Part shown: positions 7,975-16,996 of the stretch, piece after piece | How the letters are laid out: each line of letters starts with the position of its first letter | Numbering within the stretch: position 1 is the stretch's first letter | Assembly: GCA_964636325.1 (NCBI GenBank) | Contig: CAZWRV010000031.1 | Coordinates: 1-63,597, forward strand | From: CAZWRV01 sp964636325 | Lineage (GTDB): Bacteria > Verrucomicrobiota > Lentisphaeria > Victivallales > GWF2-50-93 | Length of the DNA: 63,597 nt | Direction of reading: 5' to 3' | Notes under the pieces: model-generated | Database searches by the model: none | Seen by the model: only the letters and a program-made list of their open reading frames with translations | Told to the model about the DNA's origin: nothing | Translations under genes and position numbers: made by a program

Positions 7975-9021
7975 ATGCAGTTTGATATTTGGTCGGTGGG
8001 GCCGTCCAGCCGCGCTTCCGGAGTACTTGAGACATCGTCCTACCGGAGCGGGGTGAAGGTCGCGATTCCCGTGGTCGTAGTCCGCGGAGCGGAGGAAGGG
8101 CCTACGCTGACGGCCTTGGCCTGCCAGCACGGACGCGAGCTGAACGGGATCGAAGCCATCCGCCGCGTGATTCTCGGGCTCGATCCCTGCCGCCTCCGCG
8201 GACGCGCCATATTCATCCCCTGCGCCAATCCCGTCGCAGTCCGCATCCGCCAGCAGGACTATCCGCATGAGCGCGGCCGCTACTTTGCGGCGGCCCAGGG
8301 CTTCAACCTCAACCGCGAATGGCCCGGCGACAGCAAGGGGACGCTCTACCAGCAGATGGCCGGGGCAATGTGGCGCGAGGCCGTCAGCCGCTCTTCCATA
8401 TGCATCGACCTGCACGGATGGTCCGGAGCCAGCTCGTCGCTCGTGTGGGGCGCTTTCCGTGACGCGGACCTTGTCCGCGCCTTCGGCCTGGACATCCATC
8501 TCGTCAAGAGCGAGGCGGAGATGGCGAAGGGCGGAACCTGCCTGGAACACGTCTGCTGGAAGGCTGGCATCAGGAGCGTCACCGCCGAGCTGACTCCTCA
8601 GAAAATCCTCTGCGAGAAGTCAACCGCCGCCGGTGCGCGCGGAGTGCTCAACATCATGAAAAGGGCCGGCATGATCGACGGGGAACCTGAACTGCCGCCG
8701 GAGCAGATCGAGCTTGACGACGGAGAGTCCGAAACGCACAAGGAATATGTGCTCAAGGCCGATTTCGCAGGGCTCCTAGTGCCGCGAGTCCGCGTGCCTG
8801 CGGTCGTTAAAGCCGGCGAGACATTCGCGGAAATAGTGGACTTCGACGACGTCATGCACGTCCAGCCGCTCGTCTCCCCAATAGACGGCACGGTCTTCAA
8901 CCTGGGCGGTGTCCATTGGAGCGAGGACATGGCCGAGACAAGCGTGAAGGACGCAGGCGAGACGGTGGCGCTGGTGAAGAGCTACCGGCGCATACTGCGA
9001 AATCAGGCTCCGCCATATTAA
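7975..9021 (+). CDS. Succinylglutamate desuccinylase/aspartoacylase family protein
   Basis: A 348-residue zinc hydrolase of the M14-like AstE/aspartoacylase family, which removes acyl groups from amino acids and related amides. The HGRELNG motif (about residues 53-59) supplies the His and Glu zinc ligands, and DLHGWSG (about 146-152) supplies the third His segment. FNLNREWPGD matches the substrate-binding Arg region. The C-terminal third is the beta-rich domain seen in the family. I placed the start at ATG 7975 because AGGAGG lies five bases upstream, although the frame is open much further back. The substrate is unknown. It faces the DUF4838 gene tail to tail. Confidence 0.85.
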   Translation: MQFDIWSVGPSSRASGVLETSSYRSGVKVAIPVVVVRGAEEGPTLTALACQHGRELNGIEAIRRVILGLDPCRLRGRAIFIPCANPVAVRIRQQDYPHERGRYFAAAQGFNLNREWPGDSKGTLYQQMAGAMWREAVSRSSICIDLHGWSGASSSLVWGAFRDADLVRAFGLDIHLVKSEAEMAKGGTCLEHVCWKAGIRSVTAELTPQKILCEKSTAAGARGVLNIMKRAGMIDGEPELPPEQIELDDGESETHKEYVLKADFAGLLVPRVRVPAVVKAGETFAEIVDFDDVMHVQPLVSPIDGTVFNLGGVHWSEDMAETSVKDAGETVALVKSYRRILRNQAPPY

Positions 9022-9053
9022 GACGCCGAAGGCGGCAGCTTCGATATCTGTCC

Positions 9054-11420
9054 TCACTCGACGAACCTCAGCTTCCCGAAGGCGCTGAAGTCGAGGTTCG
9101 ACGGACGCTTGAGCGTGCTCCACCGCTGGAGTTCGAAGCCCTTGCCCCACCGGGATCTGCAGAAGTTCCCATACCATACGCTTCCGATCTTCACCTGCGG
9201 CTTTTCCGGAAAGTCCGAGAAGGGTACGAATACTTCGAGCGTCCAGAAGTCCTTGTCCTTGCAGGCCGCCGCCCTCGTACCGGCGGTGTTCCATTCCTTC
9301 CCTGCGGCGGTGCCGTCGTAAAGGGCGCCCAGTGAGTTGGCGACTATCTGGTAATACTTTGAGCGCTTGCCTTCGACATCTAGGAAAATCTCTATGCAGT
9401 CGTCGCCGTAGACGTCCTGGTCGTGCACAGTGCATGCGGCCTTGATGGAGGCGATGTCCGGTTCGAGGAGCCTGAAGGCGAATGTTACGCCCTGCTCGGT
9501 CCAGACGCCTTGGACGGTCGTGGCCCTGTCAGGCTTCGGTTCCTTCGCGTCATACGCCATCTTGAACGGCTGCGCGGCCGCATCCTTCCAGCACGGGTCG
9601 CCGAGGATGCCGTCGAGCTTCGGATTGCCTCCGACTTTCAGAATGGGAAGCGTCGGGAGGTCCTTTCCTCCTTCATGGTACGTGTCGGACTCCTTAAGGA
9701 ATATTTCGACGGCCTGGCCGAAATAGTCTACGCGCCTGCGTTCCTGCGTCCCATCCGCGGCCAGGGAGCGCGCATCGGCCAGCCATGCGCGCAGCTTGAG
9801 CGCCTCGGCGCGCGGCATGGTCTCCTCGTTGATCTGGCTGGGCGAGGCATGGTGGCCCGCCGGCTGCTCCTTCCATACCGTCTTCTCCCATCTGTCTGTC
9901 AGGCAGGAAAGTATTTTACCCATCGGCTCCTTCGCGGGCCCGAACATCAGCTCCAGATATTCCTTCAGCGCGGCGTCGACGTCGAAGTCCGGATTCCAGA
10001 GCAGCCGGAACCAGCAGTAGTAGGTGGGCGCCTGGGACTTCCACATCCCGTCGTTGCCCAGCTCTACGGGCCAGTATCCGGCGCATAGGAAAGAGCCGTC
10101 GTTGTCGTCGCGGTGCCTCTGCTGGAACGCCTTGACGATGTGCGGATACTGGAACGGCAGGGCCGTGTCGTCCTGGGGCCAGCATGGATATTCCCAGAGG
10201 CGGATCCGCCTTCCGGTGGCCTTCACCCATCCGGCGATCATCCTGTCGTGATCCAGTGCGACCTCCGGGTTCTGCTCGTTCACCCCGCGCATGAGGCAGA
10301 GCGAGGCGACTACGTTGTCGGGGAACTTGAAGTCCGCGGGGGGAAGCGTGTAGTTCGCGTACGGCAGATAGCCGACCGTCACCCCGGGCCATTTCTTAGC
10401 TATCTCCTCCGCCATGCCGACTACGAACCGCTCCATCACCCTGCTTGCCCGCCCGAGGTCCGGCGCCTTCGGATCGATCAGCTTGCCGCAGAATTCGCAG
10501 TGGCAGTCCACGCCCTTGTCCGGCGGCGAAATATAGTAGACCTTGTCAGTGGGCGGGAACCAGAGGCTTTTGCCGTCCGAGTGGAGCCACGGCGTCTTGT
10601 CGCCCTTCGTGTAGAAGTCGTCCAGATCCTGAATCATCAGCCGGACCGTCTTAGGATTCCCGTAGCATGGCATGCCGCCGTCGCGCGTTCCGTCCAGGCG
10701 CTGCTCGAAGCATTCGGGCGCGTCCTTGAAGTGCCTGCCGAAGTTGAGCGGAGTATGGCATGCCATGACGATATAAGAGGCGGTGGCGCCGCGGTACTGC
10801 GGCGGCGCGGGCGGCCATATCGAGCGCATCAGACGCCGGGGATGATCCTTGTACCGGACCGGCTCGACGACAAAAGACTCGCGCTTAGGGATCACCCGTC
10901 CGTCTTCGCCGGGATAATACCAGCGTATACCGAAGTATCGCTCAAGGAAGTCGTAGACGCCCCATAGCGTCCCCTTGCTTTCCGGCGTGATCTTCAAATC
11001 CGGCTGGCGGCCGACGATCGCAAGCCCGTCCGCGAAAGTCGCGACACGGAAGCCCTCCATCGGCAGATCTGACGCGGTGATCTTAAGCTGTTCTGTCAGC
11101 TTCGAATCTCCGACCAGAATCAACGTGCCTGAGACCTGTTCCGCGTCCGACCTGATCGGCAGCGCGGCGCCTGTCGCCAGCCTTACATATTCGGCCAGCT
11201 CCGTGGCGGCCTGATACTCGACGCCCTTCTTGCTCTTCAACGCCTCGCCGGCGATCACGATCGCAGCGGCGGCCGCGCCCTCCTTGACAAGCGTCACAGC
11301 CCCCCCGGCAAGCGGCGCCTCGAACTCCACAGGATTGAGGCAGGGATTCTGCCGGCCATCCTCCGCCGCAAAGATTCCGGCTATGAGGCAGAACGGGACA
11401 AGAGCGGAAAGCACCTTCAT
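9054..11420 (-). CDS. Secreted DUF4838 protein with C-terminal CBM9-like module
   Basis: A 788-residue exported protein; residues 1-18 are a signal peptide (start at 11420 with GAGGAGA upstream). The middle matches DUF4838, a family of putative glycoside hydrolases: the WGVYDFLERYFGIRWYYPGE stretch is diagnostic, followed by a CHCEFCGK cysteine motif and YLPYANYTLPP. The last 180 residues (from about LPILKVGG) look like a family 9 carbohydrate-binding module, ending KLRFVE. Its activity is unproven. It is transcribed divergently from the regulator at 11561, the usual arrangement for a regulated carbohydrate gene. Confidence 0.82.
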   Translation of the reverse strand: MKVLSALVPFCLIAGIFAAEDGRQNPCLNPVEFEAPLAGGAVTLVKEGAAAAAIVIAGEALKSKKGVEYQAATELAEYVRLATGAALPIRSDAEQVSGTLILVGDSKLTEQLKITASDLPMEGFRVATFADGLAIVGRQPDLKITPESKGTLWGVYDFLERYFGIRWYYPGEDGRVIPKRESFVVEPVRYKDHPRRLMRSIWPPAPPQYRGATASYIVMACHTPLNFGRHFKDAPECFEQRLDGTRDGGMPCYGNPKTVRLMIQDLDDFYTKGDKTPWLHSDGKSLWFPPTDKVYYISPPDKGVDCHCEFCGKLIDPKAPDLGRASRVMERFVVGMAEEIAKKWPGVTVGYLPYANYTLPPADFKFPDNVVASLCLMRGVNEQNPEVALDHDRMIAGWVKATGRRIRLWEYPCWPQDDTALPFQYPHIVKAFQQRHRDDNDGSFLCAGYWPVELGNDGMWKSQAPTYYCWFRLLWNPDFDVDAALKEYLELMFGPAKEPMGKILSCLTDRWEKTVWKEQPAGHHASPSQINEETMPRAEALKLRAWLADARSLAADGTQERRRVDYFGQAVEIFLKESDTYHEGGKDLPTLPILKVGGNPKLDGILGDPCWKDAAAQPFKMAYDAKEPKPDRATTVQGVWTEQGVTFAFRLLEPDIASIKAACTVHDQDVYGDDCIEIFLDVEGKRSKYYQIVANSLGALYDGTAAGKEWNTAGTRAAACKDKDFWTLEVFVPFSDFPEKPQVKIGSVWYGNFCRSRWGKGFELQRWSTLKRPSNLDFSAFGKLRFVE

Positions 11421-11560
11421 CGTCCATCTCCTCGCTGATTTTTTAAAGTTCCGTTTGATTTGAAAACTATATATATGCTGTATACTAATACCCTGCCCGG
11501 ATCGTCCTGTCAACGGACGGCCGCCTGGCATGGGACAAATTTCCCGCAGGAAGCGACCCG

Positions 11561-12685
11561 ATGAGAGCAGTCCGGAAAGAGACCAGGAGCAATTCGCTTA
11601 GAAATCCCGGGAAGCGGGCGGCCATCAAGGACGCGCTGCTCGACTGGATGGCTGAGCAGAAGCTGCGGCCTGGCGACAGGATACTGGGCCAGGTCGAGCT
11701 GGCGCGGCGCTTCGGAGTGACCCAGGTCACCATGTTCAAGGCCCTCAAGGAGCTTGCAAGGGAAGGCAAGATCCACAGGAAGAACGGCAAGGGGACTTTC
11801 GTAGGCCCGGAACAGGGGCCGCACGCTCGCAGGACGGCATGCCTTATCCTCCCCGGCGAACACCTTGACAACCCCGAGCACAATCCCCAGTTCTGGGCCG
11901 AGGTGCAGTCGCTCCTGCACACGTTCACGGTCGCCGCCGCAGGATGCGGCTGGTCTTCCGCGACACATCCCGTGATGGCGGACAGCGATCCGGTGCGGTC
12001 GACGCTGAATCTTTCGAAATACGACGCAATCTTCTTCCACCACACCAAGGAGCCTGCGGAACTGCTGCGTTTTCTGACCACTAAGACGAGGCTTCCGGTG
12101 GCCGCGTTCGGCCAGCCGGACAACGCCTTCCCGTGCCTCACCATGGACTACAGCAGGACGGCCGCCACGCGTCTGGGCGTCTCCCATCTGGCGTCGCTCG
12201 GATACCGGCGCATAGCTCTTATAGACAACAAGGAATATTTCGGGAGCTGGAACCTGGACGGCCACAGGTCCGCGCTGAAGGAGTTAAAGATTCCGTTCGA
12301 CGAAAGGCTGCATGTCTACACGGCGTTCACCCCCGCGGCGGTTTCCGCCGCGGTCCATGGGCTGATCAGGGAAAAGGTTCCGTTCGACGCGGTGTTTGCG
12401 ATGTCGGACATGCTGGCCCTGGCAGTCCTTGAAACCCTGCGCGCCTCGGGAATCCCAGTGCCGGAGAAGGTCGGACTGCTCGGATTCGACGGGATAGACT
12501 ACGCCTGCCGGATGCCCCCTTTCCTGACCAGCGTGCAGATACCGCTGGACGCGATGATCCGGGAGGCGCTGGGCCGCTTCGAAAAAAGCGTCCGGAGGCC
12601 GGCAGGGCTGGAATATATCGAATTCCCGTGCAGGATACTGCCCGGTAAAACAGCGTGCTGGCGGAAGCCCGCCGGGAACAGGTGA
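11561..12685 (+). CDS. Transcriptional regulator, GntR-type winged helix with LacI-type sensor
   Basis: A 374-residue regulator. Residues about 15-80 form a GntR-like winged helix (LARRFGVTQVTMFKALKEL). Residues about 95-365 resemble the periplasmic-binding-protein sensor of LacI/GalR proteins (VAAFGQPD, GYRRIALID, LGFDGIDYA). Such proteins bind a sugar in the C-terminal domain and switch DNA binding. A CAGGAAG ribosome site precedes the ATG. The 140-base divergent interval shared with the DUF4838 gene includes TATATATGCTGTATAC, a possible -10/operator region. Likely targets are the divergent gene and possibly the operon downstream (inference). Confidence 0.88.
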   Translation: MRAVRKETRSNSLRNPGKRAAIKDALLDWMAEQKLRPGDRILGQVELARRFGVTQVTMFKALKELAREGKIHRKNGKGTFVGPEQGPHARRTACLILPGEHLDNPEHNPQFWAEVQSLLHTFTVAAAGCGWSSATHPVMADSDPVRSTLNLSKYDAIFFHHTKEPAELLRFLTTKTRLPVAAFGQPDNAFPCLTMDYSRTAATRLGVSHLASLGYRRIALIDNKEYFGSWNLDGHRSALKELKIPFDERLHVYTAFTPAAVSAAVHGLIREKVPFDAVFAMSDMLALAVLETLRASGIPVPEKVGLLGFDGIDYACRMPPFLTSVQIPLDAMIREALGRFEKSVRRPAGLEYIEFPCRILPGKTACWRKPAGNR

Positions 12686-12696
12686 TTGCACAGACA

Positions 12697-12810
12697 TATA
12701 CTCATTTAGCGTGGAAATTTGCGTTTTGACGGGCAAGATTTGGGATTGGATTTTTTCGTTCCGACCGAGGGGCGACATGAATGTCGTCCAAGGAAGGAGC
12801 GGAAAAATTC
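12697..12810. repeat. Terminal-inverted-repeat element, half copy upstream of the giant protein gene
   Basis: The block starts TATACTCATTTAGCGTGG and continues through GGGCAAGATTTGGGATTGGA and GACATGAATGTCGTCC, matching the inverse of the right half of the element at 56421-56693. Homology ends near 12810 and no clear second end follows. It supplies most of the DNA between the regulator and the next gene, including an in-frame ATG at 12781 that I do not accept as the start. Confidence 0.7.
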
Positions 12811-12837
12811 GGGAAATATCATAAAGGAATTGAGATC

Positions 12838-15800
12838 ATGGCAAGAGCATTTTCCTTCTCTGCAATTTCCACAGCATTCATCATGGCCGCCTTTTCGGCG
12901 CTCATCCCGTCCAGCTCGATGGCGGCCGATGCGACAAGCCAGAATGGCGTTGTCAGGGTCTGCATACCTCCCGCGCCATGGACGGCTGAAATAAAGAAGC
13001 TGACCGACGGCGATCTTGCGCGCCTCTACATATCTGTCTTTTTCCGCGAGCGCCTGGCTTCGCTCCCCGGCGTCGAAGCGATGGACGAGGACTGGGCCGA
13101 CGCCGTCAGCTTCTTCTGCGGCCAGGATATGACCGGCTCGAAGTCCCCGCCATCGCTCGGCGAAATACGCGCCCTGGCACCTGCCGATGCCGCCCTGCTC
13201 CTGAGAGAGGACGGGGGAAATATCGAATGCACGATACTCTCGGAGAAAGGTGCCGTGTCCGTATCCGCGCCGGCGAACCGCAAGGATCCGGCGGCCTGGA
13301 TCAAGGCGGTGTCGGAACGCATGGGACCGGCGCTGGGGCTCGACGCGAAGGCCGCGGCGGCTCTCGGCGACTGCGGCGGCCTCACGCCGCAGATGCTCGA
13401 CGCATATCTTGTCTCGCAGCGGCTCAAGGCGGCCTGGGTATACAATTCGGGAGAAAGCCGCCTCGACTGCCTGCGCCCGTTCGTGCAGGATATCCCAAAG
13501 CACCCGATGCTTGCCGCCGCATTCCTGCGGGCCGGAACAGTCCTTTCGACGGACACGCGCAAGCCCGAGTCTCCCAAGAAATGCGTCGAGATGCTGCGCA
13601 TTGCATTGCTTGCCGCGCTGGGAACTGCCTCCGAGGACGAGGCCGTCTCCTTCGTGCGCCAGACGGTGCACGGACGGGAAGAGTTCGAGAAGGAGCTCCT
13701 CGGCATCGTGTCCGCGGCCGGCAAGGACGAGGCGGACAACCTTCTGGAAGGAATAGGCAAGGACGGGGAAGGACTTGTCGCCGAAGAGCCCCGGAAAGGC
13801 GCTCAGGAAGACCCTTCAAAGGCGGCGGGCGCGATCCGATGCCTCGCCGCGATGAACTCCGCGAAGCTCAAGAAGATGCTGCCCCGCCTCGCGGCCAATC
13901 CGTCCGCGCCCGTCCGCGCGGCCGCCGCTTTCGCGCTGGCCGTCCCTGAAAACGGCCCGGCTGCGCCGCTCGAAAAACTCGCGGCGGACAAGGAGCCGGA
14001 AGTGTCGTTCGCCGCGCACTATGCGCTATGGCGGCGCGGCGGAAACGGTGAGGCCGGACTTGCCGCAGCACGCCGCCTTTTCGATTCTACTGCCCCGAAA
14101 AACATTGCTGTCGAAGAATTTATAGCCGGCGCGGGAACCAAGGAGGACGAGCCTCGCCTCCGCAGCCTGCTTGCCGGCAAAATGGCGGAACGCCGCATCG
14201 CCGTGAAGGGCCTTGCGCGCCTTGGCGCGCTGACCGCCGAGGACTGCCGGGCCTTGCTCCGCAGCGCTGACGACGCACTGCTCTCCATCGTGCTGAAGTC
14301 CATGAACCGGGAGATGACCGCCGCCTGCCGCGACGCACTTGTGGCAATCGCCAACGGAGTCTATGCGAAAACCGCGGAATCCGCACGGCGGTCCCTCCGC
14401 GCAGAACGCCCGTCCGAGCCGCAGGAGCAGCTGGCCTTCGACCTGGCGGTCGAACACCTCTACCTGCGCCTGTCGGCGCTCGACAAGCTTGCGAAGATCG
14501 CAGAGCCATGGGCGGCGCAGCTCATCGAAAAGGCTTGCGGCAACTCCGACCCGCAGATAAGAGCGCAGGCACTGATGACCTTGAATGCGAAGTCCCCGGA
14601 AGCTGCGCTGAAAATCCTGCCAGGGATGCTCAAGGATACGTCGATATGGGTCAGGATCCATGCATCCTCGCTGGCGGCTTCGCTCAAGTCGCCCGCGCTG
14701 AAGGATCCCGTCGCCGCGGCGCTCGCGGCGGAGACGGACTCCACGTGCCGAATCTATCTGGAGGCCGCGCAGGGAAAGCCCATGCCTAAGCCCGTGAACA
14801 ACTTCAAGCCCGGCATTTCCAGCTTCGGCATCTGCGGCTACTCCACATACGCGGCCGAATCACCGTTCGAATGGTATTACAACCTCAACACGGAAGTGAA
14901 GGAGCCCGCCCGCAAGGCCCATGACGCCGGAAAGATCATGATCGGCCGCACCAACACTGTCGCAGGAAATCCGGTGCAGATCATCTTCCATCCGGTCTGG
15001 CGGGACCGCTGGTGGACGAACCTCCGCAAGGAGCTGACCGACATCCGGCACCTGGACGGCGTCGTCATCGGCGAGGAATCCATGTATTCCCAGCCATGGA
15101 GCCTGTGGGACGACGGATGGCGCTGCTTCTGCGCCGACGCCGGCATCGACGCGGAGAAGGTCGACGGCGACCGCACGAAGCTCGGCAAGCATGAGACGCT
15201 GGCCTATCTCGACTGGGAGCAGGAGCGCGCCATAGACGGATTCAACCGCATGTACGACTTCATAAAGCTCGACCAGGGCGCTCAGCGCCCCGGATTCCTC
15301 GTAGGCACCTACATGCCGGACCAGAACGGTCCGAGCATCGCGGAGCACAGATGGAAGTTCGACGTCGGCGGCGCATACTGGTACCAGTGCGGGAACTACA
15401 CCCGCTACAACATGGTGCGCCGCTACCGCACCGTGTGGCCCGGACGAAGGATGATCTATCTCGTCTCGGGCAACGCCGGCCTTCCGGTCCTCGCCGACGT
15501 CAACTACAAGCTCAAAGTCCCTGAAGCCCTGGTGCTGGACCGCACATGCAACGCATACGCCGATTCGCTGTGCGTGTGGGCAGCGGGCGGCGACCCCGGC
15601 TACTTCGTCGCCTGGCTCTTCATGGGCAAGGACGTCAAGCCGGGGCCGAAGGCATCCGGCGTCTGGGTGTGGGTCGAGGACATGGCGGAGAACAGCGAGG
15701 TCTTCAAGAAAGGCCTGGACAACGTCTGGGCGGGCGTGGCGGCCCAATACCGCCTCGACGCCGAAATCAAGGATGTTAAGGGGACCGGCCCGGGCGCCAA

Positions 15801-16974
15801 GGCCGACGGCGCCGCCGGAGAGGACGCCGGAAAGGGCGACGAACTTGAGGAAGCCAGGCCGGAAGAGGACGAATTCAGCAAGCGCGCCGCCGCCGACCGC
15901 GAACGCTTCCGGCTCGGCATGTTCTTGGAGCAGAAAGCGTTGTACGACATAGCCAGGGCCTTCATCGGGATGCCTGCGCCGCAGGAGAATTTCACGGCCC
16001 TGCTCGTTGGCGACCGATCCGCCCTCCCACAGTTCGCCGCGCTCGGCGGCCACGACAAGATCGAACTCCTGAACCTCATCCCCAGATGCCGTCTCAAGAA
16101 ATACCGCATCGTCGGGATACAGGCCAAGCCGGAGGATCCGCTCCGCGACGAGACCATAGCCGCGCTCCGTTCCTGGCTCGAGGAGCAGCCCGGCCTCCTT
16201 TACATCGCCGGATTCCTGTCCACCGACAAGACCAACGAGGCGAGCACCGCTGCCGACCACGACGGCATCCTAAAGGAGAGCTGGCCATGGGAGCCGGACA
16301 TAGTTTTCGAAAAGGACCGATATGCGCTAAAAGGCAAGGCGGCCAAGCCCCTAGACGGCGACAACTCAAAATGCACCAAGGCACTGTGGCGCGCCGACGG
16401 TTTCAAAGGCGCGGTCCTCTTCGACTGCGGAAAAACAGACGCGCTCGAATTCAAGGAGATCGTCAACAGGCTGCACAGGGATCACGGCGTCGGTTTCGAT
16501 GACGATGCAGTCCCCGGAATGTTCCGTGCAGGCGCAGGCGGCCTTGCAGCATGCGTCTCCGGCGGCAACGCCGCGGCAGAAGTGAAGATGCCGGGACTGG
16601 ACATCTACACCGGCGAGGCCGACCCGGTGGTCGCGAAAAAACGCTCGGCGGCAATCACCGCGGACGACTACCGCGGCAGATACGTCGCGTCATACAACGG
16701 CGTCACGATCCTCTGCGACAAGCCGATAGAGGACGTCAAGGCCGTCCCCGGCGGCCTCGAGGTGAAATGTCCCGGGCTGATGCGCGCGAGCGCAGTCGGC
16801 GGGAACGTGAGGCTGGCGCCTGAACTTCCGGCCAGGCAAGGCGCACCGGAGGCGATCCTCAAATGGATACTGTTCGGCTCCGAAGACGGCTCCGCACGGA
16901 TCGCCGGCGGGCCGGCAGAGTCCGTCTTCGTACGCTCATCAGGATATCTCGCAATCACCGCTACGGCGAAGTAG
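12838..16974 (+). CDS. Giant secreted protein: HEAT repeats plus glycosidase-like domain
   Basis: A 1378-residue exported protein (signal peptide about residues 1-29). About residues 330-640 are Ala/Leu-rich helical repeats of HEAT type. About residues 655-960 resemble a TIM-barrel hydrolase: FGICGYSTYAAESPFEWYY, then GVVIGEESMYSQPW with acidic residues, and YWYQCGNYTRYN. A Gly/Ala/Glu-rich linker (about 980-1015) leads to a C-terminal alpha/beta and beta region. No named glycosidase family is recognised. The start at ATG 12838 is preferred because it begins directly with the signal peptide; the region upstream is repeat-derived. It is followed after 22 bases by GH42. Confidence 0.75.
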   Translation: MARAFSFSAISTAFIMAAFSALIPSSSMAADATSQNGVVRVCIPPAPWTAEIKKLTDGDLARLYISVFFRERLASLPGVEAMDEDWADAVSFFCGQDMTGSKSPPSLGEIRALAPADAALLLREDGGNIECTILSEKGAVSVSAPANRKDPAAWIKAVSERMGPALGLDAKAAAALGDCGGLTPQMLDAYLVSQRLKAAWVYNSGESRLDCLRPFVQDIPKHPMLAAAFLRAGTVLSTDTRKPESPKKCVEMLRIALLAALGTASEDEAVSFVRQTVHGREEFEKELLGIVSAAGKDEADNLLEGIGKDGEGLVAEEPRKGAQEDPSKAAGAIRCLAAMNSAKLKKMLPRLAANPSAPVRAAAAFALAVPENGPAAPLEKLAADKEPEVSFAAHYALWRRGGNGEAGLAAARRLFDSTAPKNIAVEEFIAGAGTKEDEPRLRSLLAGKMAERRIAVKGLARLGALTAEDCRALLRSADDALLSIVLKSMNREMTAACRDALVAIANGVYAKTAESARRSLRAERPSEPQEQLAFDLAVEHLYLRLSALDKLAKIAEPWAAQLIEKACGNSDPQIRAQALMTLNAKSPEAALKILPGMLKDTSIWVRIHASSLAASLKSPALKDPVAAALAAETDSTCRIYLEAAQGKPMPKPVNNFKPGISSFGICGYSTYAAESPFEWYYNLNTEVKEPARKAHDAGKIMIGRTNTVAGNPVQIIFHPVWRDRWWTNLRKELTDIRHLDGVVIGEESMYSQPWSLWDDGWRCFCADAGIDAEKVDGDRTKLGKHETLAYLDWEQERAIDGFNRMYDFIKLDQGAQRPGFLVGTYMPDQNGPSIAEHRWKFDVGGAYWYQCGNYTRYNMVRRYRTVWPGRRMIYLVSGNAGLPVLADVNYKLKVPEALVLDRTCNAYADSLCVWAAGGDPGYFVAWLFMGKDVKPGPKASGVWVWVEDMAENSEVFKKGLDNVWAGVAAQYRLDAEIKDVKGTGPGAKADGAAGEDAGKGDELEEARPEEDEFSKRAAADRERFRLGMFLEQKALYDIARAFIGMPAPQENFTALLVGDRSALPQFAALGGHDKIELLNLIPRCRLKKYRIVGIQAKPEDPLRDETIAALRSWLEEQPGLLYIAGFLSTDKTNEASTAADHDGILKESWPWEPDIVFEKDRYALKGKAAKPLDGDNSKCTKALWRADGFKGAVLFDCGKTDALEFKEIVNRLHRDHGVGFDDDAVPGMFRAGAGGLAACVSGGNAAAEVKMPGLDIYTGEADPVVAKKRSAAITADDYRGRYVASYNGVTILCDKPIEDVKAVPGGLEVKCPGLMRASAVGGNVRLAPELPARQGAPEAILKWILFGSEDGSARIAGGPAESVFVRSSGYLAITATAK

Positions 16975-16996
16975 TTGAAAATAATTGAGAGGGCAT

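Noticed and set aside
12781..12837. Upstream ATG giving a 19-residue longer HEAT-repeat protein
   Set aside because: The extra residues come from the repeat element and would place charged sequence before the signal peptide.
14860..16260. Long minus-strand frame inside the giant HEAT-repeat gene
   Set aside because: Shadow of the plus-strand gene: no domain, no ribosome site, and low-complexity composition.
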